Shown here: piece by piece, positions 46,965 to 59,380 of the stretch
How positions within the stretch are numbered: the stretch's first letter is position 1
Layout: each line of letters opens with the position of its first letter
DNA from: Capillidium heterosporum
Taxonomy: Eukaryota > Entomophthoromycota > Entomophthoromycetes > Entomophthorales > Capillidiaceae
Direction of reading: 5' to 3'
Length of the DNA: 64,000 bases
Assembly: GCA_016630905.1 (NCBI GenBank)
Contig: WBMQ01000004.1
Coordinates: 1,054,001 to 1,118,000 of the forward strand
Made by a program: the position numbers and the translations under genes
The notes under the pieces: model-generated
What the model was told of the DNA's origin: nothing
The model's input: the letters and a program-made list of their open reading frames with translations, nothing else
Database searches by the model: none

Positions 46965-47836
46965 ATGGAACGTAGAAGGGTGTTGTGGTTGCCAGGCTAC
47001 GGCCAGAACGAATCAAATTTCAAGTCTAGCACACTAGGTATGATGCAAGTAATAGATGCCAATTTTGAAACCGAGCATGGTAAACCCTTTATTATAAACG
47101 TTACTATTTATCACTAAATGTATACATTCAGTTATTTTACAAGGACTTCATCCCTGTTGGAATACTGGTATGTAAATTTTAACATTTTAAAGTAATAAAA
47201 TTCAGGTGGTTCGAACTTTGGTTGGTGGCATAGCTTACCTGGTCAATCTCAACAAACTATATCCAACCAACTGAGTAGCATCAATTACGTTCTCGACTTT
47301 TTACTTAAAGAAGTAATGCACTTTCAGAATCCAACTCAATTGTTATTTAGTCCAAATTCGACATCATAATTGGTTTCTCCCAAGGTAATTTTTATACCTT
47401 GTAATAGTACAAACCACATTTAGGTGCGGCCTTGGTAGCTTTGTTGAAGTATTTAGGACAAGTGAAGGTTGAAGCTCAACATACCAACTTATTTCCTCAG
47501 CTCGCTGAAGTCCAATCAAAGATTCCTGATTTACCTATAATGATATCTGGGTACTGGCCACAACCTTTCCTATCCCATTACAATCTTAGTTTGGAGGCTG
47601 CCATGCCATCACCTTCCTTACATATAATTGGAAAGCGGGATACTGTCGTTCTTCCAGGTAATCTTTTTATTTTACTATAACATGTTTATTTGAGAATAGT
47701 ACGATCCGAAGACTTAAGCTTGAAGTTTCGTGAGCAAGGGAGGAAAGTTTGTCATCACCCTGGTGCACATTTCGTACCCTATAGCCATAAACCGACCAAC
47801 AATGGGTTGATTGAGTTTATCTCCACTGCTAATTGA
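46965..47836 (+). CDS. FSH1: FSH1-family serine hydrolase
   Basis: Small alpha/beta hydrolase related to yeast Fsh1 and human OVCA2; esterase activity on unknown substrates. Six exons, about 220 residues. Start MERRRVLWLPGYGQNESNF, matching the family LPGFGQN opening; then QGLHPCWNT and NFGWWHSLPGQSQQ. The nucleophile elbow is IIIGFSQGAALVALL with the catalytic Ser. The acid residue lies in LHIIGKRDTVVLP and the His in HHPGAHFVPYS. All three catalytic positions are present. Splicing is in frame throughout; the first two introns are less certain, because the segment around 47030–47085 (MMQVIDANFETEH) is weakly conserved. Transcribed divergently from PRP45. Confidence 0.87.
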
Positions 47837-49082
47837 TAGGAAGTATCTACTTAATGCCAAAAATTTCGAGTATTAATACTCATATATAGGTAATACATTT
47901 TGAAAAGATATTTAGATCTTTTGAACTGACACCATTTTACCTGTAGACAAAATATATGTCAGCATGTTTTCGCTTAATAATTTGGATAAATTTAAAGGTT
48001 TATATTCTATTTTAGATATCAACTTATTCTGATTAAAGTAATTTAATTCTATATTGACCATTAGTATCACATCACCCACTTCAGCTTCTTTATAAACATG
48101 TAAAGCTCTGTACGTCACTTCATACTAAGAATATATATAAGTCCTATAATTTTTAGTTTATCAATGTTTTTAGAATCTTGATATAGTAATTTTAAAGCAT
48201 AAATAGTGAATCGATCCTTTCACATTATATTTTTGGCTCTATTATAATGTATTTCAAATAGTCTAGGTACCTATCTCATTCGTGAAGTATAAGCGTATTG
48301 AAGTGAGGTTCTGTATCTAGTCTTTTCTGCTATATTTATTTATTAGCCTCAAGCTTATCTTAGAATTAAATAACAAATCTCCTAATGCCACCAGCCTTTT
48401 GATTTATTTTATCATTTAGTTTGTTCTATTGTATTGTTGAATTATTAAACTATTCTATTAAAGTTGGCTAATACTACTGCTGAATGAATATATATATTTT
48501 AACCTTCAATTTTTTTACTTTCGCTAGTACAGTATACCATTTAAATGTACTTGATCTATCAAAGACAATGTGACTGGTGTCACTAGAAAAATACATTTTG
48601 ATAATCCTAGCTACCTTTTGGGATGTATATGTTTTGTTTAAGCTGCACTCTTAATAAACTTGATGCCGGAAAATAGGACTAGTATATTGGGAATCAAAAA
48701 ATATCATCTGGAATGGTACAAGCCCGAAAAAAAGCTGGTCACTGATAAGTTATCAATAACATTAAAACATGAAAGGAAGGTAAACAAAATAACTATATTT
48801 AATAAGACTATAAATTGTAACTTAAGGACAAGCACAGTAGTATACTGTCAGTTTCAGATTAAAGCTACATGGAAGTTTACAGTGTAACTACAGATGGCAA
48901 CTAATTTGATAGATGAAACAAAGCTGGGTAATGCCGGTAAACTCGGATTAGATTCTTGAATGGACGACCAATGTTCAAGTATTCCAACCCACGGCATTCC
49001 AAGCATGCAGGATACTTTTTAGATTAGGCTAGACAGAACGATTAAAAACCACCAACATTAGAGATGATCATAAACGCTATAC
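47837..49082. other. Intergenic, about 1.2 kb
   Basis: A minus-strand frame at 47912–48118 reads smoothly (YRALHVYKEAEVGDVILMVN) and has a TATATATA run just upstream near 48131, but its only candidate ATG is out of frame. It may be a small gene or relic; not called. A plus frame at 48660–48887 is not supported. Confidence 0.3.
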
Positions 49083-51084
49083 TCAGTTGGAATTGGGGGG
49101 AAGGGTAGTCGCGTTGTGGTAGTAGAACTGGTTGGCACCGGTTGAGTTGGGATTGATGGCCAAGCTGGGGTTGTTGATGAAGGACTGGGGCTGGATCTGG
49201 TTTCCAAATGAGGCCGACATCTGCTGGAAGGCATGGGCGGGGAAGTGGGTCCCGTTGGCAAAAGAGGGGGTCTGGGGAACTTGGGCGTTAGGGGCTTCGC
49301 CGTCCCGATTGATACAGAACTTCAACCAATGCTTCTGCATGACTGGACCCAACTCTTTGACCTGCAATGGCTTGCCAAGGACTTCGTTGATCCCCTGCTC
49401 CAAATAGAAGTGGCGGTCAGCTGGGCGGTAATCTCCGGTGATGGCGATGATGGGAGTCGCCATGTCGAACTCCCTTATGAGCTTGGTGGCCTGACAATCC
49501 ATCCATCTCGGGCATCCATATGTCCATGAGCACCATGTCGTATTTTCGACTCTTCATACGGCTAACTGCTTCGGCCCCATCTTTAGCAATGTCGTATGAG
49601 CAACCAAGGATCTGCAGCGATCGGGCGTAGATAGCTTGGCAAGTCGGGTCATCGTCAACCAGTAGTACGTTCGGTGGTACGATCCAAGTCCAAGTCATTG
49701 CTCCAGTGCTGGCACTGGTGCCGTTCCCGTCCAATCGAGCCTTCTTTTCGGCGGTAACTGTACGACGTGGACGAACTTGCTGCGGACGCGATTCGGTGGT
49801 GGAGGAACCAGTGAAAGTTGCTGGTATGTTGGCAAAGCTGGCAAAGGAGGTAGCAGCTGTACCAGCGTTTGGTATGCTCTGTACTTGGCTTGTAGTAACG
49901 TTGGAACTGACTTCAGACGGATTGAAGTTGTACAGGTCTTGCACGGCCAAATTCAAATTGTTTAGATTTTGATTTGACTCTTTGGAGACCTGCTTGTACG
50001 TTTGGACTAAGCGCTGAACGTTGGTGGAAAGACCAGGTGGTTGGATAGGCTCCCCCTTGAAATTGGTGTCTATGGGCTCAAGTGGATTGCCGCCAGTGCC
50101 ATTGAAATCGGGTCGCAATTGACTGTCAACAAATAGCATCATTGCTAGTAAAAATGTTAACTCTTGCATGAGTTCAATCTGTTACCTTTATCTTGGGATA
50201 CAATGCACTCAATGACAGATTCCATGATATTACTTTGAGCTACGATCGATTTGGTCAGAGCGTTAACCTCGTTGAACAGTTTATCATATTTGCTCGAATT
50301 GTCGTTACCAGGCCGGGACATCTTGGCGATCTTGATCTCCAACTTATCGACCTTGTCCATGTAAAACTTCAAAGCATTTTCGATGGCAGACTCTTTCCCA
50401 ATTCCATTCAAATATTCGCCATTTGGTGATATCCTACCCGCCTCCAAGGCTTCCAAACTATTTACAGAAACACGTCGAGTGGCAGCTATCTTGCGCTAAA
50501 ATACCATATTAGCATTTATTCCGATAGCCTTAATATTTACTTTAATTCCCTTCAAGGCCAATCCTCCAGTGCGTGAGAAACTTTCATGCTTAAACTCCCA
50601 GAGCTAAAGTTGAAAGTATGTTAGTTTGGAAGATACACGTAGTCAAAAATCCCATAGGACAAATATGTAAAAGGTAACGTACCACTTTATCTTCGCCAGT
50701 TCTTTTAACCTTGGCAAAGGCGTACTTGTTGAGTTGCCTTATGAAGGACTGGAAGTTGTTATGTTTGAAATGCTTCGGTAGAAGTAGCTTGGCAAAGTCG
50801 TGGGGATCGGTTATAATAAAGCTTTCCCCACTTTCCGACCATTGCACCAGTGGGTAGGACTTGGCGTCGTTTATCATACTAAAATAAGGTCAGTTTGTTG
50901 CTTCGCAAAAGTGGTAGGGGTCTGAAAGTCAGACGAAAAATTGTTGGTATCCTTACTAGAATAGCTTCGTCACAAAGTCGGTAGGACCAGGTGGCAGTGG
51001 TGCTGCTAGTGAGGTAGAGTTAGCACTAGTTGGTATCAAATCGCAATTACTGGTGTCGTTGGTGTGACTGGGGTTGTTCTCCAT
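49083..51084 (-). CDS. SKN7: SKN7-type response regulator with HSF DNA-binding domain, one frame break
   Basis: Fungal two-component output factor for osmotic, oxidative and cell-wall stress, phosphorylated through Ypd1. Five exons, about 600 residues. HSF-type domain: FVTKLYYMINDAKSYPLVQW, FIITDPHDFAKLLLPKHFKH, NNFQSFIRQLNKYAFAKVKR and WEFKHESFSR. A coiled coil (FYMDKVDKLEIKIAKMS…) and a Ser/Thr/Gln-rich linker follow. Receiver domain: NVLLVDDDPTCQAIYARSL, YDMVLMDIWMPEMDG with the phospho-acceptor Asp, ATPIIAITGDYRPADR and GKPLQVKELG with the conserved Lys. After MPEMDG the frame needs one T removed (coding-strand TT at about 49496) to continue CQATKLIREFDMATP. The tail is Asn/Pro/Gln-rich. 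Domain order is exactly that of Skn7. Confidence 0.92.
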
Positions 51085-53340
51085 GCTATGTTTTTGATTT
51101 TGTGAATGTAAAATTTGGTTTGAAAGTAGCTGGAATTTAGAATCTAGACGCTTTTTTATAAAGTTTGTTGATTTCTGGGAATTGGAGCCAATTTATAGTC
51201 TAGAAATCTGGCAAGATTTTATTACGCTTTACAGCTGTCGGATTTAAACGAATCCTAATTTATATTTCTACCAAAACCAACCAATCCACTTTCCATAATT
51301 CTTGGTTGGGTCAGCTGATATTTCCTAAGCCGTTTGTGAGAGCATGATCCCACAAACACTGAGATCTGAGACAAGTTTCAAACTCACTGAAGATGGAATT
51401 GGTTTTACCCTTTTTCGAGCGAAAATCTATTAAACAATGTCCAAATATAGTGGCGAAAAACTTGGACGTGGAAGCTGTTTTGGTTGGGATAAATAGCTAT
51501 TGCCATGCGTTCTAGACCTTTATGTACCTGGACGATTGTCTCTGGTAACTACAATCATAAGATGGCACTGACTAACGCTAAACTAAATGCTAGTCGCCCC
51601 AACTACCATTTAAAGAAAAACGCGCAATCTAAAATCCAACTCAAACTTATGTTTATCTTTACGCTAGGAGGCTGCTTGAAGCCAAACAGCTAAGGGTTCC
51701 AAGGGTGGATGAAGGGCGTCAAAACCCGAATGTATTTTTATATTTCCAAAGCTTATAAATATCGAATTCAACATAAGAGTATACTCTCTCCGTACACCTT
51801 CGTCCGTTATAGACACATGTTTAATCCTTTGTTTTATACAAAACTTAATCAAAGCTAGGTGGCCACCTACTGACAAGCGTTTCAATTCTAGATTTGTCGT
51901 CAGTCATTGGTTTTGGTACCACCTTGGTCCTGATAATTATAGTGACTAACTCATCGTAGACCTCTTCAATTGAAATTTAGATCACGGTAAATTACATTGT
52001 AAAAATAGAATCTGCTGTTTAGAGGCGTATCTTTTCCCAAATAAAGCAAATATCGCTATACAAACCTTGGCCATTCGCAAATTTGCGGATTCAATTAGGA
52101 AGGTAGACGCTTAAAGGCCAAATTGTTTGGAGTATATCTTGCATCCTTGTGTATTCTGCTGGTTCATCCGCTATTTTTAAACTTTAGCTTTTGTATGGTT
52201 GTTTACTATCGTGTTCTGAATTAAATGGAGTATTTACCACAAATTCTACTGGTGTATATACATATATCATCCGCACCCTACTCAGCTAATTTAGAACGAA
52301 TGTGAACTATTCTTTAGTAAACTTCAACCAATTTAGTAGATAAGGCAATTAACCAGGAACTGTTGGAAAATTAATTAAAATCTAAACTCATATTTTACAT
52401 TAAACATATTTATGCGAAGGGTCTAGAACATAATTTTTAAACTCAATTTTCAGATATCAAAAGGACGTATACTTTGAAAGGCAAGTAGCTTTGCTCTATA
52501 TAGAATCTTTTGTCAAAAAGGTTTGAAATATAGACCCATATGTCCAAGAGCCGAATACTTCACAGCTTATGAACTTTATGTCGTTCAAAAATGACCTACA
52601 TCTTTAGTATCCAAACCATCTATAGCATTCGAGATCACACATTGTTAATCTACCAACTTGTTTTTAATACATACACCGAATATATTAGTGATAGTTTGTT
52701 TCTCTCGTAGTAATGAAATAAATTCATATTAATATACATTCTGAATCTGTAAGTGTATTGAAAGTCTGCTATGTAGTGTGCGAAGCTTATTGGAAACACT
52801 TTACATACTACTATTGATTCAGGCATCCTACTACCGGTCTCCTATAGTCCTACTTTAGAATACTAGGTTTAAGATGTATCGTGCTAATATATCAATATTC
52901 TCTAGTTGGCACTAGTTGTCAGAGGAAGGCCTAGAATACTTTTATAAAGTGGTTTAGACTATTACTGTTAAAAGCTTTCGAATCGAATATTGCCTAAAAC
53001 AACTTTCTTCGAAGTTGTAGCTCACCCTTGATACGAACTATTCCAATATTTACACTCCTTGTATGGGCATTACACTATCAGGTTTAGCAATGAATTGTAG
53101 ACGTGAATCTGTTGACTAAAGGCAAAATGCAAGTCTTGTCATTACAAGTATTGATAAGTATTTACCCTGTTAGTTTCTTAAAAATATATTTGTTGCTAAA
53201 TTACTAAATGCCACTCTATTCAAGTTCGGAATCTAGACCAGCAAGTGAAAATCCATTGCATTAGAAAACTCCTCTATACTTTTTTAGAAGCTTGATCGAT
53301 GTATGAGAACCTTTTGAAAGCTGATACTTATGTGACGTGG
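51085..53340. other. Gene-poor DNA upstream of SKN7
   Basis: A TATAAAAAA near 51150–51158 (minus strand) fits the SKN7 promoter. Two overlapping short frames at 51505–51885 on opposite strands lack support. The rest is AT-rich without detectable features. Confidence 0.35.
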
Positions 53341-53387
53341 TACTGTCTCAGGTCGGCTCTCGCTTCTAGGCTTTGAATGTTATAGGG

Positions 53388-53690
53388 CATGGTTAAAATT
53401 GATGCTACGGACTTGTATCATTGGGATGGTCAAGTGAATACCCAGAACCGTCTTTTATTGATGTGGTTCCACATGATTACGGTGTAGGTGAGTTGTAGTG
53501 CAGCTCATATAGACGTTTTTAGCTACTACACCACCGTATTGGCTATAAGATAAATCGGGCAATAATGTCTCTCTTGGCCCATCTAGACTTTAGGAGATGT
53601 TTATACCGCTTCTTTGGGTAAATGGCCGGTCAAGCTTACACGTGAGCAGTTACTCATTTTAACTGCAAGTAACGGACGTATGCGTTAATG
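53388..53690 (+). pseudogene. Coding-like relic
   Basis: A frame from 53391 reads MVKIDATDLYHWDGQVNTQN, then RLLLMWFHMITV and a stop. A second piece from about 53590 reads LGDVYTASLGKWPVKLTREQ, then LLILTASNGRMR and TAA. The composition and GC content are coding-like, but no family is recognised and stops intervene. Limits are approximate. Confidence 0.2.
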
Positions 53691-53699
53691 TATTTGGAT

Positions 53700-54613
53700 T
53701 GTGGTGGTTCTATATGTGCAAATACTTCATCCAATTTAAACTTTATGTGTAGGCAATAGGATAGTCGGAACATTCGCATAATTTTGCAATGTATACCTTG
53801 ATATTAGTAGAAAGTATAGATCGATGCCACTTGCAGCACTCACTAGATAAGACACCGACCTATATTCTACAAAGGAAAGGGTGGCTTACATAACATATAC
53901 AACTTCCAGTTGATATTTGGATTTATAAGTTTTTATACTATCAAAAAATGCCAACCATTTTGAACTTTAATAGTGTTTTCCAGTTTGAAATCTAACTTGG
54001 ATATCCGATACCTCTTCAGAAGGTGAAGGATTGTGTCCAATAGAACTGAAACTACAGCTAAAAATTTTGGCTATCGCTGGTTCAATTAGCTATTAAAATC
54101 TTTCTACTTCAAGTGAAAAAGTTTAAAAGTAGAATTCCTACCTACTTCAATTTTCAAGTTAAGGGGATTTCGGATTACCCGACGCTAACCTATAGAGCCG
54201 ATAATTAGGCTAAAAAATTCCGCCAGATTCATTACACTCTAACCTAAGATATACCTCGTACCAAGAAAGCCAATTTCTCGATTCGATTTACTTGGGTCTT
54301 AAAACGATGGTTTTGAATCTCGCCCTTGCAATTTCTATTATACCTTGAAATAAAACTGCAGCTCTAAATCGGAATGGTAAGTTACAAAACAGATGTGCTT
54401 GGTTTGGCAACTGTAAGGATATATGGCTAACCAGATGTAGTTGAAATTAAAATGTATATGTATCGAATAAAAGCAAATGATTAACAAAACTGATGGATCG
54501 AACATCTCTATTTTAGAGATTTCATGTTTATTAAAAATGAACGTCTATACTATACTTCAATCAATCAGCTATTTTAACAATTACTCTCTATACCTTCGTA
54601 AACAATCTATCTC
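53700..54613. other. Intergenic
   Basis: 3' flank of the methyltransferase gene. No gene supported. Confidence 0.4.
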
Positions 54614-56308
54614 TCATCTACACTTCCTAGCTACCAAAGCGAAGCTTCGCGGCGACTGTTTACAATGAAATAAGGGTACGATGGTAGCATCCACCTTTTC
54701 ATCCAACTTATCCTGCAAATAAAATTTACGATCCAACAGCAACAAGCTTTCAATTATAGGTGCTAAAACCGACTGTAACGACCATGTCAATACGACTTTA
54801 GGATAAGAACTCAAGTGCGTTATAAAGTACTCGTTCAAATAAGTTTCAAGGTTGGTAGATTGAGGTAAAGGTAAAGTAAACTGAAGTTGGTTGAGGGCAA
54901 ATGTAGCGTAGGTGATAAAGTCGTTGAAAGCTGAGTTGGGAAGTCGACCTAAAACGATAGGCACCTCTTTGTTTGGACTACCGATACTGCTGTCTGTAGT
55001 GGTTGGTAACAGGCCAAAGTCCTGCAGCAGTTTCTAGTGGAATTGGGTCGGTATTTATTCTTTATAAAAAGATGTACCTGGAGGAGCGCTCTAAAAAAGT
55101 GCCTTTTAAAGAATTCGTGACATCGATCGGGATAATCGAACCAAGTGAAAGGGATCTGACAGGCTAGCTTGAGCCCTAGCTTACCTACTACCTTCTCCAA
55201 AGGTGGATCACTTTGTTTAAGTATTTGACTCTGTGGGAAAGCTAAAAGTAAATATATTTAGTTTATAGCAGTGGTAGATAAACTAACATATATATGGATC
55301 CAGCCTATTATAACAGCAGCTGACACTAACTAGACCTTGAGCTGGACTGGCGACAAACATATCTATGGTATCATATCCTAACTGCCCACAAGTGTGTAAC
55401 CCACATATTAAACTTTTTGGCGTTGGTAAAGTTATCAGATTAGGTAAGGTCGATTGGTCAATGAAGCTGGTATGTCGTTCAATAGCAACTTCTTGGTTGG
55501 CATCATTATATTTGGAGTACTGTAAGTCGATACGTTGAGCACCCGCAGTTTGTAAAATGTCCCCGTCAATGCCTACTATGTTCAGGTTGAAGTGGTGGGC
55601 TAAAATACGACTCAAGTATCCCTAAAAGGGATGTTAAGTTGATGAAGTTTGTATGAAACTTACCTGGCCTGAACCTAAATCTACTACTGTATCTAAAGCT
55701 AATTTTTTGGAAATGTTGCTGATAAATTTGGCCATTATTTTCACCTAGAGTACAAATTAACAAATGGGATAGACAGATATAGATTACTTCATGTTGTTTC
55801 TTTGGGTTCATGCGAACTAGATACTTAGGTTCGAGGTCAAAGTCTTCATCCTAAATTTAAATTAGTTTAATTACTTTTAAACTATACTTACATCTTTTGG
55901 ATCGTACAGTTGATTATCAAAGTAGTAGCTATGTAGAGGTAACTTGTGACATAAAGTTACAAATTCCTTGAGATCTTCGGGCCAACTATCCTTTACAACA
56001 ATTAAAATAGGTCTTTTATAATAAATTAAATTGAAATAAAAATTTACTTGAACTCTACCACGTCCTACTGCTTCAATAAGTTCCTTTGCCAATTTGAAAT
56101 CTGACAAGTTTTGTTCACCTTGAGGTTGACATAAATTTCTCCAACTAAAAGGTATCCTTTCGAACTTTTGAGGATGGGTTAGGAAATCTAATATTGGTAT
56201 ATCGGTTAAAAACTTGTATTTATTTATGAAATCTATAATCGTTTTGGTATAGGCATTTAGGTTATTTAGTTGGAGTAAGGGACTAGTTAGCTTTGGGTCG
56301 ACTACCAT
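54614..56308 (-). CDS. METTL25B: METTL25/RRNAD1-like methyltransferase
   Basis: Putative SAM-dependent methyltransferase of the METTL25 family; substrate not established. About eight exons, roughly 480 residues, all joins in frame. Start MVVDPKLTSPLLQLNNLNAY; then FERIPFSWRNL, the family hallmark LEPKYLVRMNPKKQHEV, the SAM-binding motif VVDLGSGQGYLSRILAHHF with NIVGIDGD, ICGLHTCGQLGYDTI, and VSVSCCYNRLD, which corresponds to the conserved GCCY segment. Then come KVVGKLGLKLACQIPFTW, RCHEFFKRHFFRALLQ and the C-terminal ALNQLQFTLPLPQ…APIIESLLLLDRKFYLQD. The protein ends SFALVARKCR. Animal relatives (METTL25, METTL25B) share the same order. Confidence 0.88.
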
Positions 56309-58500
56309 TGCTTTTTGAGAGAACTGGGTTGGATTTTAGGACAACTCTGTGGTTCTTTTGAGTTAGGTTAGGGATCTTATTCTTTGAAATGGAGATTGGA
56401 GCTGATTCCTGAGTAAATTTGTACTTATTGGTAGCTAATGATAGCCAATGATCTTGAAATTTTCATCAAAGTAAATGGACTTGTAGGGTACTAGATGATA
56501 AAGTAATAGCTGGCAAATGAATTTTATGATAGTATCAAACTACTATGTAGTTTTATTTTAGCCATAAAGTGCAATTCAAATAACCAGTTAACTATCAAGA
56601 TTTAAGGTAATAAATTTCTGATAAATCTAACTTTGGTTTTATACAAATTTGGTAGTGTATAGGTATTTTGATATATACATTAAGTTTAAACATGTTTAAC
56701 TTTGCACGTCTATCTAAGTGATGATGCAATTGCAGTTTGAGCTAATACTATTAGTGGTATAGTAAAAAGACAATTTTATAGGTGGAGTGATTTTACACAT
56801 TCAGCAATATAAACTGCACTATTTAAAAGCATATTGTATTTAGTAAAATCTGCTACTATCAACCTCTATATTCAATTTAACTTTTAGGTTACATCCCAAA
56901 GTGTATTGTAAGGAAATCTTTCTAAATCAGCTGTAGTTTCGCTTAATAGTTGGAATTTATATTTATATCCGACTCATAGATTACTAGTTTGGCATCTATC
57001 CTAGCAATGCCAAAAGCTTCTTTTCTCTTTAGCATGAATTAAGCGTTTTATGTAGCATTGACTGTCCCTAAATCAACCTTGGCATTACCAAAGTTATTGG
57101 CGACTGTCCAGAAGAACAATAGGGATGTTGGTGCTGGTAGATTAGGGAAAATGGCAATTATCCAGCATCCAGAGTACCAACTACTAAAGGCAAGTCACCT
57201 ATATAGGGCTCACAATGAACTTAGTAATAGAATAAGTAAATATTAAATAAACGTCTTGAATCATTTGATATTTCCTCCTACTATCGGTATAGCATAGGCT
57301 CACTGTGATAGTATAACGTAGAACTGAGAATTGGTATTCTTCTAAGCCAGAGAGTTGCACTGATCAAAACCGATCTGAATCCATCTGAACCGAACCCTAG
57401 AACTGTTATTGAGCCAATGAACCTGGCTACGATTGGAGTATTCCTATCCGCTCATCACATCTAGATTAAGCCCCAAACACGAGCTTCCTCTTTATATAGC
57501 CTTATTGTCAACTTTGTTAGCCTTTATGGAGTACTGGCTATCGTTACCTCTTGGCTAACCTCTGCTGGTGAGCATTCTTTGTGGATGTTTCCCAATAAAA
57601 AGCATATTTCGTAGTAAAGATTATAAAATGTAAGTTCAATACCTAAACCAACTTTAGATTAGAGAATTGTAAAGCTTATATAAAGATTTTAGTTGTTTTG
57701 AAATGATTGTTCATTGTTCCTTCTTTTACAACTAAATGGTAAAATTTAAAGGAAAAGGTAGATGGGAATCTCTAAAATTTATATCCAAGTTGACTACTGT
57801 TTTTTAGATTATTGGAAGGAAATGACATAGCAATGGAAACTGGCAATGAAATAGGTTGCTGATACCATTAATTGGGAATTTTTGAAGTATGTTGATGGAA
57901 ATAGCTGATGAATCATAGGTTAAAAGATATTTGGATTGTTAGTTATTTTTGTATGGCCAAATTATAGTATTTGAAACTGGCCATCAAAAGTTAATTTGAG
58001 ACAATTTAGTATCTAACTATAAGCTGATACTAGGTAGTATAACCATACCGCAGGTATATAAAAGTTTAATTTAGGCTCTAAAGTCAAAGTAGATTGGAAA
58101 CACAATGGTTACATATTCGATCGGTTTTATTAAGTCTGATTTGAATTTTTAGATCAGCTCATAGTATTTAATACCATTGACTTAAATCGATGGTATTTAG
58201 TATTTAAGATGTTGAAAATTCTTTTATTTCATACATCAATATCAAAATTGTAAATGTTAATAAACAAGATAGTATTTTCTACCATTGTAAAGAGTAAAAT
58301 TCACGTAATTTATTTGAAACATTGAATACTCCATTTATAATTAGTAGTTCTAAATTTGCATGGATCTATAGTTAAAGTTTAAATTATTTTCAACTGATTT
58401 TACCATCTTTGAATTTAACTTCATAAATTTTTAAAAGCTGACATCACAAAGTCTTTCAAACAGACAAGCTTCTTTGACAACCACGCTTTAAATTGATACT
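56309..58500. other. Gene-poor DNA, about 2.2 kb
   Basis: A 62-codon plus frame ending at 57246 (…LATVQKNNRDVGAGRLGKM…) reads like coding sequence but starts without ATG and has no family match; it may be a remnant. Nothing else seen. Confidence 0.3.
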
Positions 58501-59380
58501 ATGAACCAAGAAGGTTTAAAAGTTGGTAGATACAAGTAACTAACTTTTGTTTAGAAGTTCCGTAAAGATAACAAAGTAATGTCCAACTTTTTACTATCTT
58601 AGGATAAGCTTTCTTATATTTCAAGTATTCAAATTAAATCTTTAAAAATTAGTATAAGAGTAGCCTAGTGTTAGTTGATAACGGTTCAACTGATGGCAAT
58701 AAGGTAGTATTTTAGACGTTCAAATGTTCATATACTAGTGTAGAATGAAAACCAAGATGAAAAATTGGAAAATAGCAATGGACAACTGTGAATTGGATAG
58801 TTCGGCGAGAATAGCTTTACTTGAGTCAAATAAAAGTGAAGCGGTAATTTGTAAATATATTCATATAAGTTGTTTAATTGTAAATATTCTTATAGGAGTC
58901 TTCTTTGAACAGTATTACTATTCCCAAAGCATCATCCCCAAGTATTTTAGCTAAAGTAAGCTTTCTATTTTATATCTGCTTATACATTAGCCAAATGAAA
59001 CAAACGTTCAACTTAACAGCTCAACTGAAGACAAAGGTTTATCAAGCAAAGTTACGGAAGACATAGTTTCACCTCAACTTAACGAATCGCTTGTCGAACC
59101 CAATCAATCAAATTCATCACAAACAAACCTTTCCAATACTGATACAAACAACTTACCTGACCTAACTTCTCAACCTAAAATTCGCAATAAACGGTCTTAC
59201 CAGGATTCCATCTTAGTGCCAGCTAGCTTGGAAGAAGGAAAGGAAACCAACTTGAAACGATCCAACGCCATACGTCGTAAAAATCCCAATTTGAATATTA
59301 GGAAACGGAACAAATCGAAACGAAGGGAGGTTAAAATTGAGAAAGAGGTTGATGAAAAGGGTGGTTTATTAAAAAAATAG
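58501..59380 (+). CDS. Basic, probably nuclear or nucleolar protein; 5' structure uncertain
   Basis: The 3' half is well supported. Exons near 58745–58842, 58897–58957 and 58993–59380 join in phase 0 through GTAATT…ATAG and GTAAGC…TTAG introns. They encode a Ser/Asn-rich chain (NESLVEPNQSNSSQTNLSN), then IRNKRSYQDSILVPASLEEG and a very basic tail with nuclear-localisation-like clusters (KRSNAIRRKNPNLNIRKRN, KSKRREVKIEKEV) ending GGLLKK. The first exons are doubtful: an ATG at 58501 (MNQEGLKVGRY) may be the start. Before 58780 the more natural frame is NENQDEKLENSNGQL, which needs a one-base shift near 58781–58790 to join ELDSSARIALLES. The family is not recognised; ribosome-biogenesis proteins often end this way. 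Confidence 0.5.

Noticed and set aside
57058-57246. 62-codon frame with fluent composition
   Set aside because: Starts with TTG, no family match and no neighbouring exons found; left as a possible remnant.
58535-58555. 19-nt GTAACTAACTTTTGTTTAG candidate intron
   Set aside because: Has donor, branch-like CTAAC and acceptor, but all certain introns here are at least about 35 nt; with the 5' end of that gene unclear I do not claim ultra-short introns.
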